This document shows positions 10,682 to 22,100 of a stretch of DNA of 64,000 nucleotides, in pieces. The first letter of the stretch is position 1. Every line of letters starts with the position of its first letter. The notes below the pieces were generated by a model that saw only the letters and a list, made by a program, of their open reading frames with translations, ran no database searches and was not told where the DNA came from. Location of the stretch: NCBI GenBank assembly GCA_023053575.1, contig JAKZAP010000008.1, positions 5,226,715-5,290,714 on the forward strand. The letters run 5' to 3'. The translations under genes and the position numbers were made by a program. Source of the DNA: Branchinecta lynchi. Taxonomy: Eukaryota > Arthropoda > Branchiopoda > Anostraca > Branchinectidae.

Positions 10682-12090
10682 AGGGGTGGCCCGAGCCTTT
10701 CTTCATTGGGGGGGCGAAACCAGTAAAAATTGACCGAATCGGTACCTGATATTGACCGAATTTATTACCTTAAATTACCTTAAATCGCACTTCCAGCGAG
10801 ATAAGGTGGTGTTAGCCTCCTGTAGAGTCTCTCGCTGGTTGGCGGCTTGATTGTCAGATCGTTGTAACATCGGCTCACTGGCACTCCAGTGTAGCCGGCA
10901 TTGATTGGTTGATAAATCTTGTTGTCACATCGGCTCACTGGAATCCCAGTGCAGCCGACATTCAGCATTTATAGTATGTAAAAAGTTGAATAGTATGTAC
11001 AAAATCAAGTCAAGAGAAAATAAGCCGTCTCTAGCCTTTTACCTTTGGGGGACGTCCAGTTTTGCCAAAAAGACCTGGAAATGTGCCGACAAAAACACAG
11101 TTGCTGCCAAGCGACAACGTCGTGAACGGCTGTACCAAGGGAAAATTAAAGCGCCGCAGGAAAAGTTTTTTGAATCCGCCTTTTTCTCTGGCCAATCCTA
11201 GCTTTTAACGTGGTTCAAACACCTCAAAATTCCAAGCCTCAAACGCCAACTAAATGACGTACCCTTCTTCTAAAAAGTGAAGACTGCTAAATATGCGGCA
11301 GGCGAAATTTTCTGGATCACTCTTGTTCAAAGTTCCTTTCTGCGATCCCAAGGCTACCTATTAAACCACAGAGCTGCCTGGCGAAAAAAGGGTCCATCCA
11401 GGGTTAAATATGATGTAAAGTACATCTATTCTGAATTTACAGCAAACAAAAATAGGCTAGTTTTTACGTCAGGAGACGCGCTTATTCCTGAAGTTCTGCA
11501 TTTGGGAATGGAATAAGACTCTTGGGAGAACCACCTAAAAAAAACTGAATGTGTTAAGCAAGTCTGGTAATAGATGCGGACCAAAAAAAAATCAGACATT
11601 AGAACCAAATGAATCTGATTAATCACCGAATTATGAAATGGATTGAACGAATAAACAGATACGGACTTGAGAAAAGTCCAGTGAACAACCGAATTCGCTA
11701 ACGAATGAGACAAAATAAATACGTTAAATCACCGAATTCACGTAGGGACGTACCGAATGTGGTGAAATCGACCCGGACTGAATAAAAGTTGGATGAATTG
11801 TCGAATTCGGTCACGAATCAGAACCAAATGAATCTGATAAATGACCGAATTCGTTTTGACCGAATTCGTTTTAAATGACCGAACATCGTTTTGTATGCCA
11901 CTGGCATGTCTGATGCTTTTGAGAAACACCAGGTTTATTTATATTTGCCATTAAAATTGTACCTTACCTTACCTTATCCTCCCACCGTCTTTCCAGGCAT
12001 GGCAAGCGAGCTACCATAAACACTGATGATGTGAAACTCCTCTGTAGGCGAAACCCATCCTTGGTGAGTTGTGAATCATCCCGCGTTCGA
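10682..12090. other. Non-coding; repeat debris with ACCGAATTC motifs
   Basis: Contains a G7 run at 10709, a two-unit 60-bp repeat (separate entry), and a stretch at 11205-11390 that is a diverged copy of 26640-26780 (shared 'ggcaggcgaaatttt' core). 11580-11885 has dispersed ACCGAATTC motifs. No gene recognised. Confidence 0.4.
10855..10970. repeat. 60-bp direct repeat with internal hairpin, two units
   Basis: Units start at GTTGTAACATCGGCTCACTG and GTTGTCACATCGGCTCACTG, 58-60 bp apart. Each contains a hairpin of GGCTnCACTGG against CCAGTGnAGCC type. Read on the minus strand both give a TGxPVSRC-N motif in one open frame (10968-10780), which may be chance because the period is a multiple of three. 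Confidence 0.55.
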
Positions 12091-12335
12091 TTTAGCCTTG
12101 TCCCGGTCCTGTTTCAGTCCTGTCAGCCAATGCCGTTTTATTTAACTGCCTTGTCCGCATAATGACGTTTTATTTGTCCTGTCAGCTGATGACGTGCTCT
12201 CGGAGCAAGTTTCGGTCCTGTCTCGGTATTTGAGATGCTTGTCCGTTGAGTCATTTACGTGGCAAGACCGAATAAAACGGCTTTAAACCGTGACAGGCAG
12301 TAACAAGAGGACAAGAAGGACTCAAATCGAACGCA
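12091..12335. mobile_element. MITE with GCGTTCGATTT termini
   Basis: About 245 bp bounded by GCGTTCGATTTAGCCTTGTCC and GGACAAG...CAAATCGAACGC in inverted orientation. Further GTCCTGTC-type inverted motifs lie inside. Non-coding. Confidence 0.6.
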
Positions 12336-12539
12336 GCTTTATTTTCAGTCGTTAGCTTCTACATCAAGATGACACGACAGATCCAAGACATCTACTCCTG
12401 GTCAGCATCTGCCTATGGGTGGTCTAGTACGATGTATGGATCTGGTCAAATGTTATACCTTCTCCCCAATTCACGGTACAAGGTCGTCTGGGAATGTCGA
12501 TAGCGTACGCTATTACGATTTGGCTGTACGCTCCCCAGG

Positions 12540-13835
12540 AGCTTTGCTCGGCTGTTTGCGCTACGAACTAACGAGGGTGCTACAAAGCACTGATGCCCGG
12601 GCCCCACTACGGACACACCTGCTCGATTTTTACACGTTTTTAAGACCGGTTTTGGGGATCCCAAAACGTGAGTGGAGGGATACCTATGACATCGCAAGAA
12701 TTGTCCGACTGTCTGTGAGCACGATAACTCTCGAACGGAATGAGATATTTTGATGAAACTTGGTTTGAGATTCTCTGGGTCAAGAGTAAGGTCGTATTCG
12801 TATATGGGCTTTGTAGCCCTATATTTAGGTGTGAGGGAAGGGTTTCAAATTAAGGGGCACCAAAAAATATTTTTTAAAAGCTATTGAGATAGCTGATTTA
12901 GAGGTAAGGAGACATCATCCGAATATGAAAGTTATTTTCTTGCCGGACAAGTAGTTCACCCGGAATCTGGCGAAAACCGGTCAAAAAATGTGTCGACCAA
13001 TTTTCGGTTTTAGCAGTCCCTACCCCTTTATTCTCAAACCAGTATAGCTCTGTGGATTACGGCATTCATTTGTTTATTCTATGGACGCCAGAGAGATCTA
13101 GTGTAATCGAAGGTCGAAGGGGTTGATATATAATGTTCGAACGAGGAAATATGTTGTTCAGACGAGGATGTTGTTCAATGAGGGTTCACTGGTAAAGTAC
13201 AGGTCAAGTTCGTAAATGGGTCCTTTAGTGCTATCTTTAAAGGCAGGGGAGGTTTTTCGAATTTACGGTAAAAACTTGTATGTTTTATAAGCTAATACGA
13301 TATTCATTGAGGGGGTAAGGAGGTCCCCTGAATCCATGTGTGAACTTAGTTTTCTTGCTGGACAAATGGTTCATCACGAATTCGGCTGAAACTTCGAATT
13401 TGGTTGAAGCTCAAAGTTGTTTCTGAAACCGATTAGAGATTCGGTATCGGGGCAAGCCGCAAGGAGACATGCTGAATCCGTTTTTGAACTGTATTTTAAA
13501 AGTAAAAATATTCAAGGAATCTGATCAAGACTGAATGGCGAAGACATGACCCAATTGTCTGAATCAAATGTTAGATTTTTGGGATACCATGGTCTTGTTG
13601 TTTAGGACGCTCCTCCCCAATGGTTGTTATGAAAAATTAAACACGGGAGAGGAAACGGATTTATCCATCCCCAGATTTTATGAACGGGTTGAAGGAGGAA
13701 CGTCTGAAAACCGGTCTTAAAAACGTCTAAAAGCTGATTCACGAACAGGTGTATCCGGAGTGGGGCCCGAGCATGAATCAAAATTGCTTTGTAGCACACT
13801 GGTTAGTTCGTAGTGCAAATAGCCGAGCAAAGCAA
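12540..13835. repeat. Inverted-repeat pair flanking a HINE-B insertion
   Basis: 12540-12650 (TTTGCTCGGCTGTTTGCGCT ... GTTTTTAAGACCGGTTTT) recurs inverted at 13715-13830. A third diverged copy of the outer part lies at 14255-14310. The arms enclose a HINE-B element, implying insertion into or beside the loop of an older foldback element. Confidence 0.6.
12655..13604 (+). mobile_element. HINE-B copy
   Basis: 5' end GGGATCCCAAAACGTGAGTG followed by a GATACCTATGACATCGCAA block and a 'gcacgataactctcgaacgg' block; tandem units of the 135-bp type; 3' end diverged to TTTTTGGGATACCATGGTCTTG. The GTCCGT microsatellite is reduced. Confidence 0.7.
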
Positions 13836-14519
13836 AGACAGTAAAAGTGGGAAAGACCGGAAACTCCCGTAAGCCCCATGAGTCACAACAATCAGCGCCA
13901 TTTAGCGGATATTCTTTCGTTAAAAAATCGCTCTGTTGACAATTTCTTCCATCGCTTTCCGCAGAATCATCATCAAAGCACGTTTTGTTTATGATGAGCA
14001 TTCTTTCTCCATTCAGATTTCCTCTTTAATTGGAATAAAAATCAAGTAGGAAAGAATAAATCGAGAATAAATCGCTCTTTTATGGAAAAAAATGTTGAAT
14101 TCACGTTTTCGAATCAGTTAATGTTGACAGACATTGCCTATTCACGCCCTCTTGCTTTGATTATATTAATCATCTACCGCTGGAATTGGACAAAGTCCAA
14201 ACGCTAGGTGGCGTTCCAATCGATTTTCAGAGACCCGATTTTAGCGAAGTCACCGGTCTTTCCCACTATTATTGTCTTTGGAGCAAAGCTCCTGCGGCGC
14301 GTACAGCCAAATCGTAAGACACTGACAACCCTATTTCGAGACGCTACAACGTCATCATGTATCCCTGTCGGGCTCGCAGTGACTGTCGGGCTGGCAGTCA
14401 TCATACTCTTTTCTACATGATGGCCTTTTACTTCGAGGAAAGTATATTGATGTTCGCACGGCTTTGTCGCGCATTGCACTATGCTGTTTCGTGGGTTACA
14501 AACTACCCTTCCTACTGAC

Positions 14520-15180
14520 GATCACACTCATAATGCCCACGATCACAATGTTGACGACTCAAAATGCTCACAGCTCAAAATGCCCACAACTGAAAATGCC
14601 CATGGCTCAATATGCCCACGGTTCAGAATGTCCACGAAGGAATGAAAAGTCCGTAGTAAACTTGAATTATATTAATAAGTGAGCAACGGAAGGAGTAGAC
14701 CGACTAGTAGAATGGCGAATCGTATGTTAAATCTTAATTTTAGTACAATACTATAATTCTGAAGAAAAAAAAATGCATCCCAAACAACGATCTTAAAACA
14801 AAATTGTTATTTTTAACTAAGGGACAATTCTTACCTTAGTTTCGCTTTCTTTGTTGAAACAGTTTTATATGATATTTCTTCTGAACTTTCACGCGAACAT
14901 TTCTGAACTGACAAACAAACAATATTTTTTTTTTCAATACCTTTTCCGTGATAATCCTGTCCCTTGTAATCTTGTTGTCCGTTGTCCCAGGATCATTTCG
15001 GCCTCCCCTGTGGACAGTTAGAGCCGGCGGCATTTTGAACCAAGACGATTCTATTCTCCCTCGTGAGCGTTTTGAACTGTCGGCTTTTTGAGCAGTCAGC
15101 ATTTTGGACGATTTCGATTTCAGAGTCGTTGGCATTTTCAGCTGTGGGCATTTCGATCGTGGGCATTGTGAGAGTGGGCA
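14520..15180. mobile_element. Foldback element with 16-bp repeat arms
   Basis: 14552-14632 is a run of 16-base units of CTCAAAATGCCCACRG type. The reverse complement (GTGGGCATTTTGAG type) appears at 15000-15180 and again near 15345-15370. The arms are therefore made of short direct repeats in opposite orientation, as in foldback transposons. Confidence 0.6.
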
Positions 15181-15204
15181 AAAAGATCGCGGTTATTATA
15201 GCCC

Positions 15205-15525
15205 TGACGCTCAGAGGTTTAGTTTTATGTAGGCGTCCCACATCAATACAATTACAAAGGGAACAGTCACGAGTGATGAAAAGAAGAAAAAAGATTCGGT
15301 TCGAACAACACTGCCGGAAGCAAGAATACCCACGATTTGACCGTGGGCATTTTGAGCCGTGGGCAGAACGATCGTGGTTATTCTGGGAACCCACTGGCGC
15401 TCAGAGGTTTAGTTCTATTTAGGCGTCCCACATCAATACAATTACAAAGGGAGCAGCCACGAGTGATGAAAAGAAGAAAGCAAAGAAGAAAAAAGATTCG
15501 GTTGGAACAACACTGCCGGAAGCAA
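15205..15525. repeat. 120-bp direct duplication
   Basis: GCTCAGAGGTTTAGTTnTAT...ACACTGCCGGAAGCAA occurs at about 15210-15325 and again at 15395-15523 with a few substitutions and a 12-bp AAGAAGAAAGCA expansion in the second copy. Confidence 0.8.
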
Positions 15526-15699
15526 CTGGCGGAAGTGCCATTGAACACGTGGATCTTGACGACGAATAACAACTTTGCCTCCTCAAATTTCTCTTTCCAA
15601 AGTTTTGTAATTTTCTACTGAAGTGAAGATATGTAAAAGAAGGTAGGTCTAAGCTAACGTACACCCCAATTCGCGGTAAAGCCTATGTCTGGACGACCA

Positions 15700-15870
15700 T
15701 TCAAGGTAAGTGCACACACAGTTCAATTTTCGCAGCCGGATGCGAATTTCTTTCTTCGCTCCGAAGTTTCGACGCGTCGCAAGCAGGTTTCCCTGTAGTG
15801 ACGCGACGCGTATTTCCGCATGCGAAAACTTATCGGACTGTCTGTGCGCATAGTCTAAAGCTTTGTCCAA
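15700..15870. repeat. Imperfect inverted repeat, GTGCACACACAG ends
   Basis: GTGCACACACAGTTCA... and ...GACTGTCTGTGCGCAT are inverted with GACGCG/CGCGTC cores inside. A related segment lies at 36690-36765. Probably a MITE. Confidence 0.45.
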
Positions 15871-15954
15871 ATAGGTATAGTAAGCTGAATAGCACTATAC
15901 GTGATGTTTACGTCTTAATACACACGACTGTTCAAATAGGATCTCAATAGGTTC

Positions 15955-18372
15955 TTACCGATCCGGATTCCGCATCCCTCCACTTCCTCCATGATGAACG
16001 AGTCGGGGTAGGGACTATTTCCAAGTCAGTCTGATCGGAATATGCGTGCCAAGTTTCGTTGTCTTAGCATATCTGGAAGTACCTTAACTAGCGATCAGCG
16101 AAATTCCGGGAAACCCTCTCCAGTTCCCTCCACTGTAACACGATCCGGTCCTGTTTTGTCAATGTAAGGCTTACGCATGTCCTTCCAACCAAGTCCCTTT
16201 CTGACACCTCGACTCTAAGGGTTTCACGAGAATTCCGGTGTCCCCTCCAGCTCGCCCCCCCCCCCCCCCCGAGTTACCAGATCCGGCCAGATATCAGATG
16301 CTTGAAACTGAACATCTGAGACACTTGTTCTTGACACTTGTCAAGTTTAATGCACGCCCAGTCATTTAGACTTTACACGGACAAGAAATCCTGTCGTGTA
16401 GAAAGGAATTCCGGTTGACTTGAAAGGATTCCGTTCGTGAAAACAACTAGAAAAAAGTCTAGCGGGACGTTAATTCCTTTCAAGGTGAAAGGAATTCCGC
16501 TCTAGTTGAAAGGAATCTCGTCGACGGCGCGGGTGAAGAGACTAAATAAAAGCATAGCTAGCTTTTGAGAGCAGCAGTCATCAGTACAGATGTTATAAAT
16601 AATATCGAAAGAAAATTTTTTTGCTAGTGAATTTATTTTTGTCAGATTTTCTGGCTTGATGAAATATTTTTTTTTCCTCTGCGTGTAAACAAAGTCTTGT
16701 CGCCAAGACCGGATTCTGTTCAACTTTTCCTCTACTTGTAAACGCTGCGTCACCCGTTCTAAAGTTATACTAGATTCCGGATTCCCCGTCCCTCAACTCC
16801 CCCCACGATGATCGGATCGGGAGTGGACTATTGTAAGCCAGTCTGAACTGTCCTAACATGCCTGCCAAGTTTCATGGTCATAGCACATCTGGAAGTACCC
16901 TATCTCGTGACACGGAATTCCGAAAAAAAACCTCCAACTCCCTCCACTGTGACACGATCCAGTCCTGTTTTGTTGTTTGTCATTAATGTATCTAGGTTTT
17001 ATGCTTGTTCTTCCCTCCAAGTTCCATCCCTATCTCCCGACTCTAAGCGTTTCACGAGATTTCCGGTACCCCCCTCCAGTTATCGGATCCGGTCCGGATC
17101 CCAAATCCGAGAGAGATATTTGTTCGTGACACTTGGCAAGTTTCATGCAGGTGCTATCACCCGTTCCAAAGTTATGCATGTCATTTTAGTCCGGATTCCC
17201 CATCCCTCCACTCTCACCACGACCATCGGATCGGAGAAGGAACTATTTCCAAGTCAATCTGGCAGAATACCTAATAGGCCTGCCAAGTTTCATGGTTCTG
17301 GTACATCTGGAAGTACCCTCACTCGGGATCACCGGAATTCCGGGAAACCCCCTCCAACAGCCCCCACTGTGACACGATCCTGTCCTGTTTTGTCAAAGGA
17401 GTATCTAGGATTTACGCTTGTTGTTCTCTCCAAGTTCTATCCCGATTCCTCGACTCTAAGCGTTTCACGGGATTTCCGGTGCCCTCTCCAGCCCCCCCCC
17501 CCCCCAGTTATCGGATTCGGTCCGGATTTAAAACTGAATATCTGAGACACTTGTTCTTCTTGTCAAGTGTCATGCATGTTCGATTATCCGTTACAAAGTT
17601 ATGCATGTTTATAGTTTCCGGATTACCCATCCCTCCACTCCCCCCATGATGGCCGGATCAAGGAAGTGATTATTTCCAAGTTAATTTGGTCGGGTCCCTA
17701 ATATGCTTGCCAAGTTTCGTCGCTTATGTGGCTTATATGGAAGCGTTTCAGGATATTTCCGATGCCTCCCTCCAGCCCCCCCCCCCCCCAGTTATCGGAC
17801 AGGATTTGAAACTGAACGTCTGAGACACTTGTTCTTGGCACTTGTGAAGTTTCATGCATGTCCGATTCCCCATCCTTCCACTCCCCCCCCCCCCCCGATG
17901 GCCGGATCGGGGAGAGTGGTTGTTTCCAAGTTAATTTCCCGATGAAAAATTTATCTCAAAATAGTACTATGAAATAGTACGAAAAAGTAGCATGCAGTAC
18001 TAACGATGCTTCTACATGCTTCTACTTCAAGGCTACGGTGTTACTGCATACTGCTATATGCTACTATTAGCAAGACCGGATGCTACTATGGCAAGACAGG
18101 ATGATACTGGATACTACTACATAAGATTTGACCAGTCTGAGGCACATTAAATATAGTATTCTTTGCTATTAAATAGTATTACATGCAACGTTTTCGTACG
18201 AATACCACACTACTACGCAGGCTACAAATTTTTCATGGGGTTGGTCGGGTCCCTGATTTGCCAGTCGTTTTCATCGTCCTAGCTTATGTGGAAGTGCCCA
18301 AACTAGCAAAACTCGGACAGACCGACAGACATTGCGATTGATATATGGCACTTGAGTATGCTCAAAGTGTCA
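15955..18372 (+). mobile_element. HINE-A copy, 5' end missing
   Basis: Tandem units of about 430 bp are recognisable by GCCAAGTTTCATGGTC...CATCTGGAAGTACC and C-runs. The 3' end at 18332-18372 has GACAGACC, TATATGGCACTTG and a hairpin. No 5' terminus (ACAAGAGC...) is present. It is interrupted by a MITE at 17938-18240 and includes unrelated material at 16370-16760. Confidence 0.6.
17938..18240. mobile_element. MITE family 6 (TIR CCCGATGAAAAATTT)
   Basis: About 303 bp with ends CCCGATGAAAAATTT / AAATTTTTCATGGGG inserted into a HINE-A tandem unit. A neighbouring unit (about 17683) shows the uninterrupted target TTAATTTGGTCGGG, so only TT is duplicated. The interior is rich in TAGTA/TACTA motifs. 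A second copy ends at 25449. Confidence 0.7.
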
Positions 18373-19000
18373 TAATCATTGGCTGTGATACAAGCTAAGT
18401 AGCGGGTATCCTCACATTGGTCATTACTCGGTGCCTGATTTCCGAACGGGCTACAAGCAATAGTTGCGTATGAATGAATGAATGAATTTATGACGCACTG
18501 CCCAAGGGAGTAAGTGCAGTAAAAAAAAGATAAAGAAATATAAAATAATCGCAAAACACTCAAAAAATATTTTCCATAAAGGTTCACTAATTTAGAATCA
18601 CGTTGATGGGATCGTGGACAGGTAATTTTCCAATCGGAGAACACAAATTAGAGGAGAGGTCTTCAAGAGTCAACAATGGGTCGGAAATTAACAAACGGCG
18701 GATGTAATCTAAGATATTGCCAATTCTCAAAAACAGCGAATGATGGTGGGAAATTGTGCGTATTACTTTTTGAAGAGAACTATCGAATGTAGAAGACGTT
18801 ATGCGGAAAAGAAACTGGCAACCTTGCGGCTAAGGACGGCACCAACAATCATGTATTGACAGGACGATACAGAGAAATCCATTCGACCCTTTCCTTCTCC
18901 CAGCTTTTGAGTAATCACTAATAGCCAATATTCGTTCCGGCTAGTTGGTTGTAACCACAGGAGCTTTAGCCCCTTCCGTGGTCATCGTGGTTCACTACCG
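18373..19000 (-). pseudogene. Probable LINE 3' region, antisense
   Basis: The plus strand at 18470-18490 shows a (TGAA)n/(ATGA)n tail and an A-run near 18521, as in CR1/L2-type LINE 3' ends read on the minus strand. Upstream (18600-18960, minus) fragments such as ILDYIRRLLISD look like the C-terminal part of a LINE ORF2. The evidence is weak and frames are broken. Confidence 0.35.
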
Positions 19001-19110
19001 ACTCCCGGTATGTGCAAGATTTACCCGTCATGAATCCCTTCAGTCTGCCTGGCACTGGCACCCATAACCTAGCTTATATCCGTGTTAGCAAAAGTTATAG
19101 GCTATCAGAA

Positions 19111-22100
19111 ATGTTAGTTTTATGGGTCTGCTTCGCTCTGTTTGGGGTTGGAACTTCCGCAGCAGAGGATATCAGTAGTTCGAATTTCACTGAACGTCGG
19201 ATGGCAAGTACAGCTAAATGTAAGTTCGGTAGAGTTTCATTATTAGTACCTCCTGACGGGTGAGTTGCGAGGATATTGAATATTTGTTATCATTCCACAT
19301 GACCAATACATAGCGCGTGTTCCACCCTTCTAACAACAGTAACTATTAGTTACTATTTTCGTTCCAACCTCGTAAAAAAGTTACTACGCTGACCGTTGCA
19401 ACCTTCTCGAAATAGTAACTGATAGTAACTATTTGCGTACCACGCTCGGGAGCGTTCTAACTACGCATCTCTGTAACGTGATTGGTCTGATTCACCCGTG
19501 GCATGATATTCGGCAGGAAAATAGAAAATAGATTCAGCCTTGAAGGCAAAAAGCCCGAATTCGTGACGTCATGCGAAGTAACTATGGTAAGTAGGGTGGA
19601 ACACGCTCATACGCGTCAACGATCACTCACATCTTTAAAATCGAACTGAAGGAATTTAAAGTTTAAGGTCCACACTTTGACAATCAGTTTAACCCAAAGA
19701 AGTGTCACTGTTTCTCAATTCTCTAGGCTACTGCTTTCATCTTTATAGACAAGTTTATAATATGGAATTAGGCTACTTGTAATGTTGTATACAGCTAGGA
19801 GTCTCATAACACCCATCACAAGGATCCGCGATTTCAGCAGATCACACTTCGGATACTTTCTGTAAGGTTATAGAAAATTTGTTTGATTTATTTATTATTT
19901 ACACTTGGCGTTAAGCTGCTCTTTTAATTATGTTTCTTTAAAAACCTATCACTAAACATGGTTTCTAATGTTGCTTAAAATAAAACAAGAGCTACGAGCT
20001 CATATGGCACTTGTTACGAGTAGGTGTTGCAAGAAAGTAGACGAGTATGAGCATTCTCGGAATCGCCTCGGATCATCTAGAACAAATGTCAGGGCATAAT
20101 ATTTCCGGCACTCCTCCCCCTACCACGGCCGAATCTGGTCCTGACACATAAATTAATCATTTAAAGCATCTTCTGTTACCAGCTATCAAGTTTCGCTTGA
20201 GTCTGAACTTTTTTCGTGAAACTACAGTACCCCCCCCCCCCCCTATCGTGTTCAGATCCGGTTCAGACCCTAAACTATTTCATCTAAGGAAGATCGTATC
20301 TCTACTCTTCAAGTTTCATTCAAATCCCTCCATTCGTTTCACCCCTATACGAGCCACACAATTTCCGGGACTCCCCCTTCGGCTCCCCATACTGTGGTCA
20401 AATACGACTAGGACACACAGACGTCTGAAATCTTCTCTTCTCGTCCTTTGACTCCAATCGGAGCATATCTGCACATTTCCGGTTTCCGGTTCATCCTCCT
20501 CGTACCCTGGCCGGATACGGTCCGAACCTAAGAACCCCAAAAAACAAGTTCTTATCACCAGAAAAACTTTTACTCGATTCGGACCACCCGTTCGCAACCT
20601 ACAGAAATAAGTAATTTCCAGATTCCCCTCCCCTTAACTCCCTCGAAAATGGTCGGATCCAGAAACGGTAATTATCCTTGGGCATTGTGTCAGGTCCTTA
20701 AGTCTATTTAATTTGGTCACTCATATGCCTGCCAAGTTTCATCGTCCTTAGCACATCTGGAAGTATCCTTACTCGCGATCACCGGAATTCTGGGAAACCC
20801 CTCCAACTCTCCCCAAAGAGCCCCGATGTGGTCTAGTTCTGTCAAGAACGTATCTAGTGCTTATGTTTGTTCTTCCCACCAAGATCCATCCTAATCCCTC
20901 GACGCTAAGCGTTTCATGGAAATTCCGGTACCCCCTCAACTCCCCCCACAAGTATCTGATCTGGTCAGGACTTGACATGGAACATCTGATACCACACTTC
21001 TTTCCACTTGCGAAGTTTCACTCAAATCAGATCGCCTGTTCAAAAATTATGAATGCCACTAGATACCGGATTCCCCATCCCTCTACTCCCCCACGTTGGT
21101 CCGATCATGTAAACGGCTATTCTCAAGTCAGTTTGTTCGAGTCCTTGATATGTCAGCCCAGTTTCATCGTCTTAGTACATCAGGAAGTACCGCACTCGCG
21201 GGATCACCAGAATTCCGTCCCCCCCCCCTAACTCCCCACACAGTGCCCGAATCCGGTTCGGTTATGTCAATGGTGTATCTAGTGTTTGCTCGGTGTCTTC
21301 ACACCAAGTTTCATCCCGATCCCTCCACTCATAGCGTTTCCCGAGATTTCCGGTTGCTCCCTCTAGTTCCCCCTAAAAGTCCCCGGATCCGTTCCGAATT
21401 TTAAGTTGGTCGTCTGAGGCACGAGATCTTCCCGAATATCAACTTTCATTAAGATCCGATCCCCCGTTCAAAAGTTGGATTCCCCCCCCCCCAGATTCCC
21501 CCTCCTTCCACTCCCCCCACGATGCTCGGATCGGGGAAATTACTATTTCCAACTTAATCATTTGTGGTCCCTGATACGCATATGCCTGCCAAGTTTCATC
21601 GTCCTAGCTTATGTGGAAGAGCCCGAACTAGCAGAACCTGGACAGACCGACCGAACGACCGACGGACAGACAGAAATTGCGATCACTATATGGCACATTA
21701 AGGACAGGAATTTTCAAGGTAATTGTTAATGCCTGTTGAAATTGCGCATCCTTGTGTTAAATTTTCACAAAGTGTAATGTATTGTGGACAAGGCCGTATC
21801 TAGGGGGGGAGGAGGGGTTAGGGGGTTGACCCCCCCCCCCCAAACGTACACAAATTATCATTTGTATAGGCTTTTCCCTCTGATCTATGTGTTTTTTGTA
21901 CTTTTTTGTCCGATCAGCAGGCGACCCCCCCCCCCCCCCCCGAAATAAATTTCTGGATACGGGCATGATTGTGGACTTACGCACTGCGTAAAATCCGAGC
22001 GTATTTTATGCATATATTTGGGCTTGCAAAGATCTCTAGTAATACGGACATATTTATGGATAAACCGGACCGATTTATCAAAAAAATCGTTTTCTCGGAT

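Noticed and set aside
12020..12060. CTGATGATG...GCGAAAC as a hammerhead ribozyme
   Set aside because: CTGATGA and GAAA are in order but the segment between does not form a convincing stem II, and stem I/III partners are absent.
14520..14640. CRISPR array
   Set aside because: 16-bp units are directly adjacent without unique spacers and have inverted partners; eukaryotic context.
16874..17545. 223-residue open frame on the plus strand
   Set aside because: Lies entirely in HINE-A tandem units with C-runs; the protein is Pro/Ser-rich junk repeated wherever the array repeats (39.1-40.2 kb). Not a gene.
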